From assembly GCA_002389295.1 (NCBI GenBank), contig DGOE01000141.1, forward strand, positions 155 through 31,813: a DNA stretch of 31,659 bases. Direction: 5' to 3'. Origin of the DNA: Flavobacteriales bacterium UBA4474 (GTDB taxonomy: Bacteria > Bacteroidota > Bacteroidia > Flavobacteriales_D > Sanyastnellaceae). A program made the position numbers and the translations under genes. The notes under the pieces are model-generated. The model saw nothing but the letters and a program-made list of their open reading frames with translations, had not been told where the DNA came from and did not search any database. Of this stretch, positions 16,413-24,767 are shown one piece after another. Within the stretch, counting starts at the first letter, position 1, and every line of letters begins with the position of its first letter.

Positions 16413-16991
16413 ATGGATAGTCCCCAACGCATACGACAACACTTTGAAGAAGCCCGCGATGTCCTTGCGGCCTTTCTGTCGGATTCCGCAAGCCTGAATG
16501 CCCTCGGGCGCGCAGGAGACCTCATGGTGGATGCCATGCGGTCCGGCGGCAAGGTCATCTCGTGTGGCAACGGCGGCTCGATGTGCGACGCGATGCACTT
16601 TGCCGAGGAGTTGACAGGCAGGTACCGGGCGGACCGCCTGGCCCTTCCAGCGATTGCGATCTCCGATCCCTCCCACCTCACCTGTGTGGGCAATGACCAT
16701 GGTTATGAATTCGTGTTTTCCCGGTTCGTCGAGGCCATGGGGCAGCCTGGTGACGTTTTGTTGGCCATCTCCACATCCGGCAACTCACCCAACGTCGTCC
16801 GTGCTGCACAGGCAGCCAAGGACGGTGGTATGATGGTGGTGGGCCTGACAGGCAAAGACGGTGGCGCCCTCGCTCCGCTGTGCGATGCAGAAGTGCGGGT
16901 CCCGTGGGATGGTTATGCCGACCGCATACAGGAGGTGCACATCAAGTGCATCCACGCCCTCATCGACCACATCGAGGCGCACTGCGCCTAA
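16413..16991 (+). CDS. gmhA: Sedoheptulose-7-phosphate isomerase (phosphoheptose isomerase)
   Basis: Converts sedoheptulose-7-phosphate to D-glycero-D-manno-heptose-7-phosphate, the first step to ADP-heptose for the LPS core. The 192-aa product, the same length as E. coli GmhA, has the SIS fold. It retains SCGNGGSMCDAMHFAEELTGRY, SDPSHLTCVGND, the phosphate loop STSGNS and GYADRIQEVHIK. Predicted Zn ligands by alignment to E. coli are H62, E66, Q173 and H181, all present. The start is the ATG at 16413; longer frames upstream read through the dsbD end. comM follows after 15 bases. No gmhB or hldE is in the window. A TAGCTTGC stretch at 16387-16394 is a weak -7 candidate. Confidence 0.95.
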   Translation: MDSPQRIRQHFEEARDVLAAFLSDSASLNALGRAGDLMVDAMRSGGKVISCGNGGSMCDAMHFAEELTGRYRADRLALPAIAISDPSHLTCVGNDHGYEFVFSRFVEAMGQPGDVLLAISTSGNSPNVVRAAQAAKDGGMMVVGLTGKDGGALAPLCDAEVRVPWDGYADRIQEVHIKCIHALIDHIEAHCA

Positions 16992-17006
16992 GGCCCGCTT
17001 CTTCCA

Positions 17007-18617
17007 ATGTTGGTTCGCCTGCATGCTGCCGCATTGCGCGGGGTCGATGCCGTGCCCGTCACGGTGGAGGTGCGCGTGGACAGCGGCATCCACTTCTTGA
17101 TGGTGGGATTGCCGGACAGCGCCGTCCGGGAGAGCCAGCAGCGCATCAAAAGCGCGATTGAGCACCTGGGGTTCCGGTGGCCCGGCAAAGGCATCACCAT
17201 CAACCTCGCGCCAGCGGGGCTCAGAAAGGAGGGCGCGGCTTACGACCTTCCACTTGCACTGGGCATTCTGGCCGCATCCGAGCAGATAGAATCGGACGCC
17301 CTGCCAGGCGTATTGATGATGGGCGAATTGGCCCTCGACGGCACCTTGCGGGCGGTCAGGGGAGGGCTGGCATTGGCGCACGCCGCCATGGCACCGGAGA
17401 TCTGCAGCCTGATCCTGCCGCGGGCCTCAGCGGAAGAAGCGGCGCTGCTCCCGGACGTTGAGGTCCTGCCAGCCGACCACCTTTCGGGGGTTTTGGACCA
17501 CTTGTCTGGTGCGCGGCGGCTGGTGCCTGCCCCTTGTGATCTGGCCCATCTGCTCGATCAACAGCGCGCCGCATCCGTGGCGGCGCTTGCCGATATCCGC
17601 GGACAGGACCGCGCCATTGCCGCCATGGCCCTTGCCGCTGCCGGTGGCCACAACGTGTGCATGGTCGGGCCGCCCGGTTCGGGCAAGTCCATGCTGGCCC
17701 GCGCCATGGTGGGGCTGCTGCCGCCGTTGACCGTGGATGAAGCGGTGGAAGTGAACCGCATCCATTCGGTATCGGACCGATCGACAGCGGGCGGTGGCCT
17801 GGTTCTGCAACGGCCCTTCCGCAGCCCGCACCATACGATTTCGGATGTGGCCTTGGTCGGTGGCGGTTCTGACCCCCGGCCCGGAGAGATCAGCCTGGCC
17901 CACGCCGGGGTCCTGTTTCTGGATGAATTGCCTGAAATGCCGCGGAATGTGCTGGAGGTCTTGCGCCAGCCCTTGGAGAGCGGGGAGATGACGGTGAGCC
18001 GGGCGCGCTCCACCGTTGTGTTTCCCGCAGCGTTCCAACTCATCGCCGCCATGAATCCCTGCCCGTGTGGGATGTATTCAAATGACCCCGCCAAGCGGAA
18101 ACGCTGCAGTTGCAGCCGCCATGCCCGACAGCAGTACATCCGAAAAGTCAGTGGGCCCTTGCTTGACCGCATTGACATCCACCTCGAAATCCAGCCTGTA
18201 CGCGCGCGGGATCTGCTTCCTGAATCGGGCGCCTTGGGCCGGCAGCACAGCACCGAGCGACGGGACCGATCCGCAGCATGGCGGGACCGCGTGCAGGCCG
18301 CGCGGACGGTTCAATTCAACCGCAACCCCAACGGCGTGACGAACCACAAATTAGAAGGGCAGGCCCTGCACGACCTGGTCCAACTTTCGGGCAAAGGCAA
18401 CGCCTTGCTCACCCGGTGCATGGACCAATTTGGATTCAGTGCGCGCACCCACACGCGCATCCTCAGAATGGCCAGGACTTTGGCCGACCTCGATGGCCAA
18501 GGCGCTGTCCGCACCGAGGACCTGGCGGCCGCCATCGCACTGCGCCGGGCAGGCCGCGACACCGAACAATGGCTGGACCAACAAGGAAATGCGCCACCCG
18601 AACTTTTTTCGGCTTGA
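17007..18617 (+). CDS. comM: ComM/YifB-family Mg-chelatase-like AAA+ ATPase
   Basis: In transformable bacteria ComM is a helicase promoting branch migration during integration of foreign DNA; homologues are widespread in bacteria without known competence. The 536-aa product has the N-terminal ChlI/Lon-like domain (VEVRVDSGIHFLMVGLPDSAVRES, APAGLRKEGAAYDLP). The AAA+ core carries Walker A GPPGSGKS (221-228) and Walker B VLFLDELPE (302-310). A zinc-binding insertion has Cys 352, 354, 367 and 369, and the LLDRIDIHLEI and C-terminal lid regions are present. Full length, with a normal ATG 15 bases after gmhA, so probably co-transcribed with it. Whether this organism is transformable cannot be read here. 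Confidence 0.93.
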   Translation: MLVRLHAAALRGVDAVPVTVEVRVDSGIHFLMVGLPDSAVRESQQRIKSAIEHLGFRWPGKGITINLAPAGLRKEGAAYDLPLALGILAASEQIESDALPGVLMMGELALDGTLRAVRGGLALAHAAMAPEICSLILPRASAEEAALLPDVEVLPADHLSGVLDHLSGARRLVPAPCDLAHLLDQQRAASVAALADIRGQDRAIAAMALAAAGGHNVCMVGPPGSGKSMLARAMVGLLPPLTVDEAVEVNRIHSVSDRSTAGGGLVLQRPFRSPHHTISDVALVGGGSDPRPGEISLAHAGVLFLDELPEMPRNVLEVLRQPLESGEMTVSRARSTVVFPAAFQLIAAMNPCPCGMYSNDPAKRKRCSCSRHARQQYIRKVSGPLLDRIDIHLEIQPVRARDLLPESGALGRQHSTERRDRSAAWRDRVQAARTVQFNRNPNGVTNHKLEGQALHDLVQLSGKGNALLTRCMDQFGFSARTHTRILRMARTLADLDGQGAVRTEDLAAAIALRRAGRDTEQWLDQQGNAPPELFSA

Positions 18618-18643
18618 ACCACAGGGGCACGCCGCTAAATTCG
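18614..18643 (+). promoter_or_regulatory. Promoter-like element of the carbonic-anhydrase-like gene, possibly leaderless
   Basis: A TTG at 18614-18616 and TAAATTCG at 18636-18643 are 19 bases apart, matching TTG/TAnnTT(T/C)G. The -7 box ends only 4 bases before the ATG at 18648, so transcription would begin at or next to the start codon. The TTG overlaps the comM stop. Confidence 0.4.
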
Positions 18644-18647
18644 GCAC

Positions 18648-19202
18648 ATGTCCCATTCTTCTGACAATACCTCCAACGGCCCTGTCGTCATGCCCGTCAA
18701 AGGCAAAGCACCCCGGCTGGGTGCCGGCACTTGGCTGGCACCCAACTGCACCGTCGTGGGAGATGTCACCACAGGCACCGGTTGCAGCATTTGGTTCAGT
18801 GCGGTCGTGCGTGGGGATGTCTGTGCCATTCACATCGGCAACGACGTCAATGTCCAAGACGGCGCTGTCCTGCACGGCACTTTTGAAAAAACCAGCCTGG
18901 TCATCAAGGACAAAGCGAGCATTGGACACAACGCCATCGTGCACGGCTGTACAGTCGAGGCCGGCGCCTTGATCGGCATGGGCGCCGTGGTCATGGACCG
19001 CGCTGTGGTGGGTGAAGGTGCGGTCGTGGCAGCAGGTGCTGTGGTGCTGGAAGGGACCACCATCGCTGCAGGCGAACTGTGGGCAGGTGTGCCAGCCAGA
19101 AAGGTCAAGGAAGTGGACGCGTCACTCGCCGTGCACTTGGCCGCGACTTCCGAACGGTACAAGGAATACGCGCGCTGGTTTTCACCGGAGGAGCCCGGTT
19201 AA
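18648..19202 (+). CDS. Gamma-carbonic-anhydrase-like hexapeptide-repeat protein
   Basis: A 184-aa left-handed beta-helix protein of the YrdA/PaaY/CaiE type. Three His at positions expected for the metal site are present: H76 (VLHGT), and H94 and H99 (IGHNAIVHGC). Repeats of [LIV]-G-x-x run through the centre (SIWFSAVVRGD, VNVQDGAVLHG, IGMGAVVMDRAVVGEGAVVAAGAVV), and the WAGVPARKV cap is typical. Homologues bind Zn or Fe; true carbonic anhydrase activity is not assured, since many lack the acidic loop residues of Cam. The start is the ATG at 18648. It is convergent with murI with only 12 bases between stops, and I see no clear terminator there. Confidence 0.9.
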   Translation: MSHSSDNTSNGPVVMPVKGKAPRLGAGTWLAPNCTVVGDVTTGTGCSIWFSAVVRGDVCAIHIGNDVNVQDGAVLHGTFEKTSLVIKDKASIGHNAIVHGCTVEAGALIGMGAVVMDRAVVGEGAVVAAGAVVLEGTTIAAGELWAGVPARKVKEVDASLAVHLAATSERYKEYARWFSPEEPG

Positions 19203-19214
19203 TTGCCGCGCCCC

Positions 19215-20096
19215 TCAGCCATTGAACCAAGGGCCGCCCGGCCGCAATTGGATTTCTTCTCCGAAGAACCGTTGGGCGGACTTCACGAAATTCTCGGTGA
19301 GGTCGCTGACGAGGAATTCACGGTTTGGCGACCCGTCCCCTGCGGCTGACGACATATTCTGCGAGGACAAGGCCTCGGATACCGCCGAAGCCACGATCGC
19401 CGGGCCATCCACCAATTCAACCTCATTTCCCACCACCCGACGGAAGGCCCGCAAGGCCAAGGGGTAGTGCGTGCACCCGAGTACAATCGCATCCAAGTCA
19501 ACGCCATCGGCGCGCAACCACCCCGCCGCACCGAGGTACCTCCGGATGACGGGATCCATCAATCCATGGTCATGCCACCCCTCCTCGATGAGCGGGGCGA
19601 GCAAGGGCGTCGGCCACTCCTCCACGGAAGTGCCTGACTGCCCGGATTCCGCCTGGGCCGCTCTCAATGAATCGCCGTAAATACCACTGCCCACAGTGGC
19701 CCTGGTGCCCATGATGCCGACGCGCTGCACTTTTCTACGTGCGAGGTTGCGGACAACGGGCTGAATGACGTCGATGACAGGGAAATCAGCGCCCAGCGCG
19801 TCCACTACAGCCGACTTTGCGGCAGCCGAGGCTGAATTGCACGCGATGACCACCGCCTTGCAGCCCTCTGCTTTGAGGTATTCGGCAATGCGCACGGAGT
19901 AGGTCCGAACGAGCTCCGGGGAGCGGTCACCATATGGCATGTGCGCCGTATCCCCGAAATACAGCATGCGCTCGGCCGGCATGGCCTGCGCCATGGCATG
20001 GGCGACCGTCAGACCGCCAATGCCAGAGTCGAAAATCCCGATGGGCGCGTCAGAGGCCAAGCTTGGCCTTGACCATGGAAATGACGTCTTCTCCAC
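19215..20096 (-). CDS. murI: Glutamate racemase
   Basis: Makes D-glutamate for peptidoglycan. The 293-aa product has IGIFDSGIGGLTV (Asp23, Ser24), FGDTAHMPYGDRS, catalytic Cys86 in ACNSAS and the second catalytic Cys208 in GCTHYP, both essential and present. Length is a little over the usual ~270 because of an N-terminal extension. The ATG at 20096 overlaps the upstream skp gene by 47 bases. A TTG at 20060 would give an 11-base overlap and a more usual N-terminus (LASDAPIGIFDSG), so the start is uncertain. It is the last gene of the envelope operon, supplying wall precursor next to lipid-carrier (uppS) and outer-membrane assembly (bamA) genes. Confidence 0.94.
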   Translation of the reverse strand: MEKTSFPWSRPSLASDAPIGIFDSGIGGLTVAHAMAQAMPAERMLYFGDTAHMPYGDRSPELVRTYSVRIAEYLKAEGCKAVVIACNSASAAAKSAVVDALGADFPVIDVIQPVVRNLARRKVQRVGIMGTRATVGSGIYGDSLRAAQAESGQSGTSVEEWPTPLLAPLIEEGWHDHGLMDPVIRRYLGAAGWLRADGVDLDAIVLGCTHYPLALRAFRRVVGNEVELVDGPAIVASAVSEALSSQNMSSAAGDGSPNREFLVSDLTENFVKSAQRFFGEEIQLRPGGPWFNG

Positions 20097-20562
20097 CTTC
20101 GTACACGGTGGCCCCGGATGAGGTGTCGAAGATGTACGTGAAGCCCTCCTCAGCCCCTACGGCCTGAATGGCTTCCCTTGCCCGTTCGATCATGGGCTCC
20201 AACAACCGCGCTTCCATGGCGCCCAGTTCCTGCTGCACCGTGGCGTAAAACTGCTCCAATCCCTGTTGGTCTTGGGTGATCTCCTGCTCCTTCTGCGCAC
20301 GAATGGCGGCGGGCCATGATTCGGCCTGTTGCTGATACTCGCCGACTTTGGCTTCGAGGTCGCCCTGCATACGGACAATCTCCTGCTCAAACTGCGAAGC
20401 AGCGGTTTCAATTTCCGTTTGAATGGACGTCCGCTCGGGCATCGCTTCCAGCAAGCTCTGCGTGTCAATGTGACCAAAACGCGCTGTCTGGACTTGCGCT
20501 TGGGCTGGCGACAGGAATAAGAAAGCGGCCATCATCAGGCCAAAGGATACGGTGTACTTCAT
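20050..20562 (-). CDS. OmpH/Skp-family periplasmic chaperone (first copy next to murI)
   Basis: A 170-aa secreted protein: signal peptide cleaved after AQA (residue ~22), FGHIDTQSLLEAMPE at the mature N-terminus, then a long Gln/Glu-rich coiled coil (about 45-120) and a short C-terminal domain with GFTYIFDTSSG. This is the Skp layout: a trimeric, tentacle-like holder of unfolded outer-membrane proteins on their way to BamA. It is 30 bases downstream of the second skp gene, in the same operon as bamA. The 3' end overlaps murI. Two adjacent skp copies next to bamA are a known Bacteroidota arrangement. Confidence 0.88.
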   Translation of the reverse strand: MKYTVSFGLMMAAFLFLSPAQAQVQTARFGHIDTQSLLEAMPERTSIQTEIETAASQFEQEIVRMQGDLEAKVGEYQQQAESWPAAIRAQKEQEITQDQQGLEQFYATVQQELGAMEARLLEPMIERAREAIQAVGAEEGFTYIFDTSSGATVYEGGEDVISMVKAKLGL

Positions 20563-20592
20563 GATGTTGTGAATGCGATAGAAGGTCGTGGT

Positions 20593-21276
20593 TTACTGCT
20601 TGGGGCGTCCGCCCGTGGCGCCGCCCACCCTGTTGACGACCTGCTCCTTGCGGTCGTTTACTTTGTTCTTCCCCTTGTCGAGGGTGTCATTCATGCGGTC
20701 TTGCAAGCTCTTGCCCTTTTCTCCGTCGTCCTCTGCTTCCTCCCCTTCGATGGTCTCTCCCGGCGTGTAGCCCAATTCCTTGATCACCCGGTCCGAAATG
20801 TCGTATTTCGGATTGGTGTAGAGCATGTTGGAGTCTTTGGCTTTGTCAAAGATGACCATGTAGCCCCTGGAGCTGGACAGGTCCTTGAGGACTTGAAAAA
20901 TCAGCTCTTGTACCGGTTGAATCAACTCCTGACGCTTCTGGAACAGCTCGCCCTCCACTCCGAATTTGGCACGCTGCATGTCGGTGGCTTCAGAGCGTTT
21001 GGACGAAATCTCATCCTCGCGCTTCCGGCGCATTTCGGAGGTCAGCAGCACGCGCTCGGCGCGGTAGGCCGTCTCCAACTGGCTGGCCGCTTCGTACTTC
21101 TCCTCGATTTCATCCAGCCATCCCGAAGCCAAAGAATTGAGCTCCTTTTGGGCCTCTGAATATTCGGGCAAATGCGACAGGATGTACTCCGTGTCAACGT
21201 AAGCATATTTCTGACCCAACATCCCAAAAGAAGGGAGGAGCAGAACGAGGGGAAGCAGGAGGCGAAAGTGTCGCAT
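20593..21276 (-). CDS. OmpH/Skp-family periplasmic chaperone, long C-terminal tail
   Basis: A 227-aa paralogue of the neighbouring gene. After a hydrophobic signal peptide (RHFRLLLPLVLLLPSFGMLGQ) comes YAYVDTEYILSHLPEYSEAQKEL, a charged coiled coil to about residue 125, and the RGYMVIFDKAKDSNMLYTNPKYD segment common to Bacteroidota OmpH proteins. Unlike the other copy it has a ~60-residue Glu/Asp/Lys-rich tail (GETIEGEEAEDDGEKGK). I chose the ATG at 21276 because it begins the signal peptide; upstream in-frame codons are noise. Its likely partner is BamA, encoded just upstream, whose substrates it may carry. An internal promoter-like element sits 14 bases before the start. Confidence 0.88.
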   Translation of the reverse strand: MRHFRLLLPLVLLLPSFGMLGQKYAYVDTEYILSHLPEYSEAQKELNSLASGWLDEIEEKYEAASQLETAYRAERVLLTSEMRRKREDEISSKRSEATDMQRAKFGVEGELFQKRQELIQPVQELIFQVLKDLSSSRGYMVIFDKAKDSNMLYTNPKYDISDRVIKELGYTPGETIEGEEAEDDGEKGKSLQDRMNDTLDKGKNKVNDRKEQVVNRVGGATGGRPKQ

Positions 21277-21290
21277 GGCGTACGGAGGGG

Positions 21291-21317
21291 TGAAAATAAG
21301 GCGGGTCAGGTGCACAA
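21291..21317 (-). promoter_or_regulatory. Weak internal promoter-like element before the long skp gene
   Basis: Minus-strand TTG (21315-21317), 16 bases, then TATTTTCA (21291-21298), a near match to TAnnTTTG. It lies in the only sizeable gap (71 bases) inside the bamA-skp-skp-murI part of the operon. It may boost skp expression. Confidence 0.25.
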
Positions 21318-21347
21318 CGTTCATTCTGGGTGGATTCGCACACGCGG

Positions 21348-23882
21348 TTACAAATCGCCGATGTTCATCCCCAAGGAAAAGTGAAACTGCCCGCGTGCCA
21401 TGCTCGGTGCCGAAATGACATCGTCGAACCGCCAACCGTAGTCCAAACCGAGCAGGCCAAACATGGGAAGGAAAATGCGCATGCCCACGCCGCCGGAGCG
21501 GTAAACATCAAACGGATCGAACCCGTCCCCCGTCTCCCAGGTGTTGCCGGCCTCGAGGAAAGCCATGGTGTAAATGGTCGCACTGGGGTTGGTCGATAGG
21601 GGATAACGCAGCTCAGCACCGTATTTGACGATGGCACCGGCACCGGTGTTTTGATCGGGGGCGGTCAGGGAGAGGTTATCGAATCCGCGCAGCGAAATGA
21701 TTTCCCGGCCATCGAGGACGTAACCGCTGAGGAAGACCCCCCCGAGGTAGAAACGCTCGAAAGGTGAAAGGCCGATTTGCCGGTTGTATTGACCGATCAT
21801 GCCACCGCCGAAATAAGTGCGCAACACCACCGACTTCGGGTTCTCTCCCCCGCCTGTGGTCAAGGGGGTGTACCAATTGGCCACGAACTTCCATTTGTGG
21901 TACTCCACAAACCGGAAGCGCTCTTGGTCGCTCAGGCTCGCCCAATCCCTGCCGGGCTGGAAAAGGCTGTATGGCGGCGTGGCTTTGATGTTCAGGCGCA
22001 ATTCCGAGCCCCACACCGGAAATATGGGGTCGCTCACGGAGTTCCGGCTGATGATCAGGTTGAGGGCAATGTTGTTGGAGCGCCCGTCCGTGAAGCTGAA
22101 CAACCCGCTGTTGTATTGGTCGAAATCAAACCGCTGGTAGCTCAGGCCGGCGTTCACCGTGAACCAGTCGTCCGGTTGCTTCCACCGCTGGCCGAGTGAA
22201 GCGGATACGCCCGTGATCATCAAGGTCTGGCGCAGTGGGTTGGGCTCACCTTCGACGTTTTTGGGCTGGCCGTTGGATTGGATGGACCGCCAGGCTGCCA
22301 CGGTCAAGGCGTTGGGTTTCTTACCGCCCAGCCAAGGCTCGGTGAAGCTGATGTTGTAGCTCTGAAAGAACAGGCCGTTGGACTGTGCACGGACACTGAT
22401 CCGCTGTCCATCCCCCATGGGCACTGGACGCCAGGTTCCTTTCTTGAATGCCTTTCCAACGGCAAAGTTGTTGAAGGTCACCCCGAGAGAGCCCACGATG
22501 CGGCCCCCGCCCCAACCGCCTTGCAGCTCAATTTGGTCGGTGGGTTTCTCCTCGACCACATACTCGATGTCCACCGTACCGTTCTCCGGATTTTGGATGG
22601 GGTTGATGCCAAAAGCCTCCGGGTTGAAGTAGTTCAGCTGGTTCAATTCCCGCTGAGTACGGATCACATCCGTGCGGCTGAAAAGGTCGCCGGGCATGGT
22701 GCGGATTTCGCGCCGAATGACGTGATCGCTGGTCTTGGTATTGCCGCGCACATCGACCCTGCCGATCCTGAATTGCTTGCCCTCGACCAAACGGATTTCG
22801 AGGTCGATGCTGTCGTTTTCTGCCCGCACCTCCACCGGAATGGCCTGGAAGGTGAGGTACCCATCGTCGCTGTAAAGGGCACTGAGGTCGATGCCCTTCG
22901 GGTTCATGAACAGCCGCTTTTCCAGCTCGGCGACGTCGTAGAGGTCTCCGCGCTTGAAGCCCAGCAGGCTGTCGAGTTGGCCACTCGAATACTTGGTGTT
23001 TCCTGTGAATGAAATCTCCCTGAAATGAAACAGGCTGCCCTCATCGACCTCCACGACAATCCCCAATTCGCCTTCAGCCGTGCGAAACAGGCTGTCTGCA
23101 CTCACCCGCGCATTGCGGTAGCCTTTCTCTCTGTAGTGCGCCACGATGGACTCCACGTCGGCCAGGAACTCCTCCTCCAGGTATTTGGAAGGCTTGAAAA
23201 TCCGCCACCAAGCGCGCTCCTTGGTGTTTTTCATCCGCCGCTTTACCACCTTCTCGCCCAGGTCGTCCGCGCCTTTCACGCGGATGGTACCCACTTTGAT
23301 TTTCTCTCCTTTGTCGATGTTGATCGTAACACCCGCAGCGTTTTCCAGAATGCTGTCTTGGGTCGATTCTATGCTGATCTGCGCATCGAAATAGCCCTTT
23401 TCGAGGTAGTGGTCCTGCAGAATCCGCTGGGTCGTCACCTTGAGGTTTTCATTGACAATTTGGCCGCGAACAAGGTCCAATTTGCCGCGCAGGGTCTCTT
23501 GTTCACCGCGCTTTACGCCGCTAAAACTGTAGCGCGTCAGGCGCGGCATTTCCTTGACGCGGATCACCAGGTAGACGTCTTCGTCCCGCCGCTCGGCCAA
23601 CTCAATGGACACATCGCTGAACAAGCGCTGGTCCCACAGGTTGCGCACAGCGGCTGAAAGGCGGTCACCGGGTATGGTCACCTCGTCACCCACCTGCAGG
23701 CCACTAAACAACTTGACGGCCTGCACGTCGGTAAACTCCGCGCCCAACACCGTCACACCCGCGATGCGATAATCACTGGGGACGGCAAGGTCTACTGCGT
23801 CAGAGCCAGGTTGGGCCCAAGCCTCTACAACGGAAAGGCAGGCCACCAATGCGAGCCATATGCCGTGCTTGTGCACTTTCAT
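21348..23882 (-). CDS. bamA: Outer membrane protein assembly factor BamA
   Basis: Central outer-membrane component that inserts beta-barrel proteins. The 844-aa product has a signal peptide (cleaved after AWA, ~residue 23). POTRA domains follow from about 38 to 430 (repeated G-xx-F/Y..GN patterns such as FREISFTGNTKYSSGQLDS and IGRVDVRGNTKTSDHVI), then a C-terminal 16-strand barrel. The barrel contains SLRGFD, the conserved L6 [VLI]RGF/Y motif needed for activity, and the chain ends in a beta-signal-like FSLGMNIGDL. Length is normal for Bacteroidota. Its ATG overlaps the uppS stop as ATGA. Two Skp chaperones follow. No other Bam lipoprotein is nearby, as is usual in this phylum. Confidence 0.95.
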   Translation of the reverse strand: MKVHKHGIWLALVACLSVVEAWAQPGSDAVDLAVPSDYRIAGVTVLGAEFTDVQAVKLFSGLQVGDEVTIPGDRLSAAVRNLWDQRLFSDVSIELAERRDEDVYLVIRVKEMPRLTRYSFSGVKRGEQETLRGKLDLVRGQIVNENLKVTTQRILQDHYLEKGYFDAQISIESTQDSILENAAGVTINIDKGEKIKVGTIRVKGADDLGEKVVKRRMKNTKERAWWRIFKPSKYLEEEFLADVESIVAHYREKGYRNARVSADSLFRTAEGELGIVVEVDEGSLFHFREISFTGNTKYSSGQLDSLLGFKRGDLYDVAELEKRLFMNPKGIDLSALYSDDGYLTFQAIPVEVRAENDSIDLEIRLVEGKQFRIGRVDVRGNTKTSDHVIRREIRTMPGDLFSRTDVIRTQRELNQLNYFNPEAFGINPIQNPENGTVDIEYVVEEKPTDQIELQGGWGGGRIVGSLGVTFNNFAVGKAFKKGTWRPVPMGDGQRISVRAQSNGLFFQSYNISFTEPWLGGKKPNALTVAAWRSIQSNGQPKNVEGEPNPLRQTLMITGVSASLGQRWKQPDDWFTVNAGLSYQRFDFDQYNSGLFSFTDGRSNNIALNLIISRNSVSDPIFPVWGSELRLNIKATPPYSLFQPGRDWASLSDQERFRFVEYHKWKFVANWYTPLTTGGGENPKSVVLRTYFGGGMIGQYNRQIGLSPFERFYLGGVFLSGYVLDGREIISLRGFDNLSLTAPDQNTGAGAIVKYGAELRYPLSTNPSATIYTMAFLEAGNTWETGDGFDPFDVYRSGGVGMRIFLPMFGLLGLDYGWRFDDVISAPSMARGQFHFSLGMNIGDL

Positions 23883-24649
23883 TCCTCCTCGATTACGCCG
23901 TTTTCCGGCTGTGAATGGTCTGTTTTCAAGACCTGTTCTCCTGTGCGCCCAAAGCGGCGTTCACGGCCCCGGAACTCCAGAATGGCCGCTTTGAAATGGT
24001 CCTCCCTGAAGTCCGGCCACATGACGGGGCTGAAGTGCAACTCGGAATAGGCCAACTGCCACAATAAGAAATTGCTCAGCCGCTGCTCTCCACTGGTCCG
24101 AATCAGCAATTCCGGGTCCGGCACATCGGGCATGCCCAGGTGGCTGCGCATGGTGTCCTCTGTGATTTCTTCTGCGGGAATGCCTGCACGCACGATGCGC
24201 CGCGCAGCTTCCGTGAGCTCCCATCTGCCGCTGTAACTGAGGGCGAGGATCAAAGTCAACCCCTCACAATGTGCCGTTTTCTCTTCCACATTCCGCAACG
24301 CGGCAATGCAGGTGGCGGGGAGCGCGTCAATGGCCCCTGTGGAGCGCAAGCGCACTCCTTTTTTGACCAACTCGCCCACCTCTCCAGCCAGGCTCTCAAC
24401 GAGCAACTCCATCAGCGCATTGATCTCGGCGGCTGGCCGGGACCAATTCTCAGTGCTGAAGGCATACAGTGTGAGGAACTCCACCCCGAGTTCGCCCGCG
24501 GCGCGCACGGCAGAACGCACGGACTCCACCCCATTGGCGTGGCCGAACACCCGGTCTTCTCCGCGTTCCATGGCCCAGCGTCCGTTGCCGTCCATGATGA
24601 CCGCAATGTGGCGAGGCAAGGCGTTGGGTGTGATGTTCTGTTCGGCCAT
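23879..24649 (-). CDS. uppS: Undecaprenyl diphosphate synthase
   Basis: A cis-prenyltransferase that extends farnesyl diphosphate with eight isopentenyl units to the C55 carrier of peptidoglycan and LPS O-units. The 256-aa product has HIAVIMDGNGRWA with catalytic Asp20, GHANGVESVR, LTLYAFSTENWSRP and the C-terminal RTSGEQRLSNFLLWQLAYSEL motif, all diagnostic. The start is the ATG at 24649. It overlaps bamA by 4 bases. The trans-type prenyl synthetase at the left of the window could provide its allylic primer. The C-terminal ~15 residues are an acidic, poorly conserved tail. Confidence 0.96.
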   Translation of the reverse strand: MAEQNITPNALPRHIAVIMDGNGRWAMERGEDRVFGHANGVESVRSAVRAAGELGVEFLTLYAFSTENWSRPAAEINALMELLVESLAGEVGELVKKGVRLRSTGAIDALPATCIAALRNVEEKTAHCEGLTLILALSYSGRWELTEAARRIVRAGIPAEEITEDTMRSHLGMPDVPDPELLIRTSGEQRLSNFLLWQLAYSELHFSPVMWPDFREDHFKAAILEFRGRERRFGRTGEQVLKTDHSQPENGVIEEE

Positions 24650-24767
24650 ATCCGAATGGGAGGTGCTCTAAGAGGGGGCGAATGTGCCTACGCCCAAATT
24701 GACCTGCAAGGTAGAGACGGGTTTCCTGCCGAAGATTGGGAGTTTTTCACCTTCGGGACACCGAAGA

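Noticed and set aside
15482..16693. 403-codon minus-strand frame opposite the end of dsbD and the start of gmhA
   Set aside because: It crosses two well-supported genes and an intergenic gap, with no domain signature.
24751..24766. CTTCGG-GACA-CCGAAG hairpin after the PorG-like gene as a terminator
   Set aside because: Only six pairs and no T-run on the transcribed strand; it overlaps the gap's coding edge and is likely weak or incidental.
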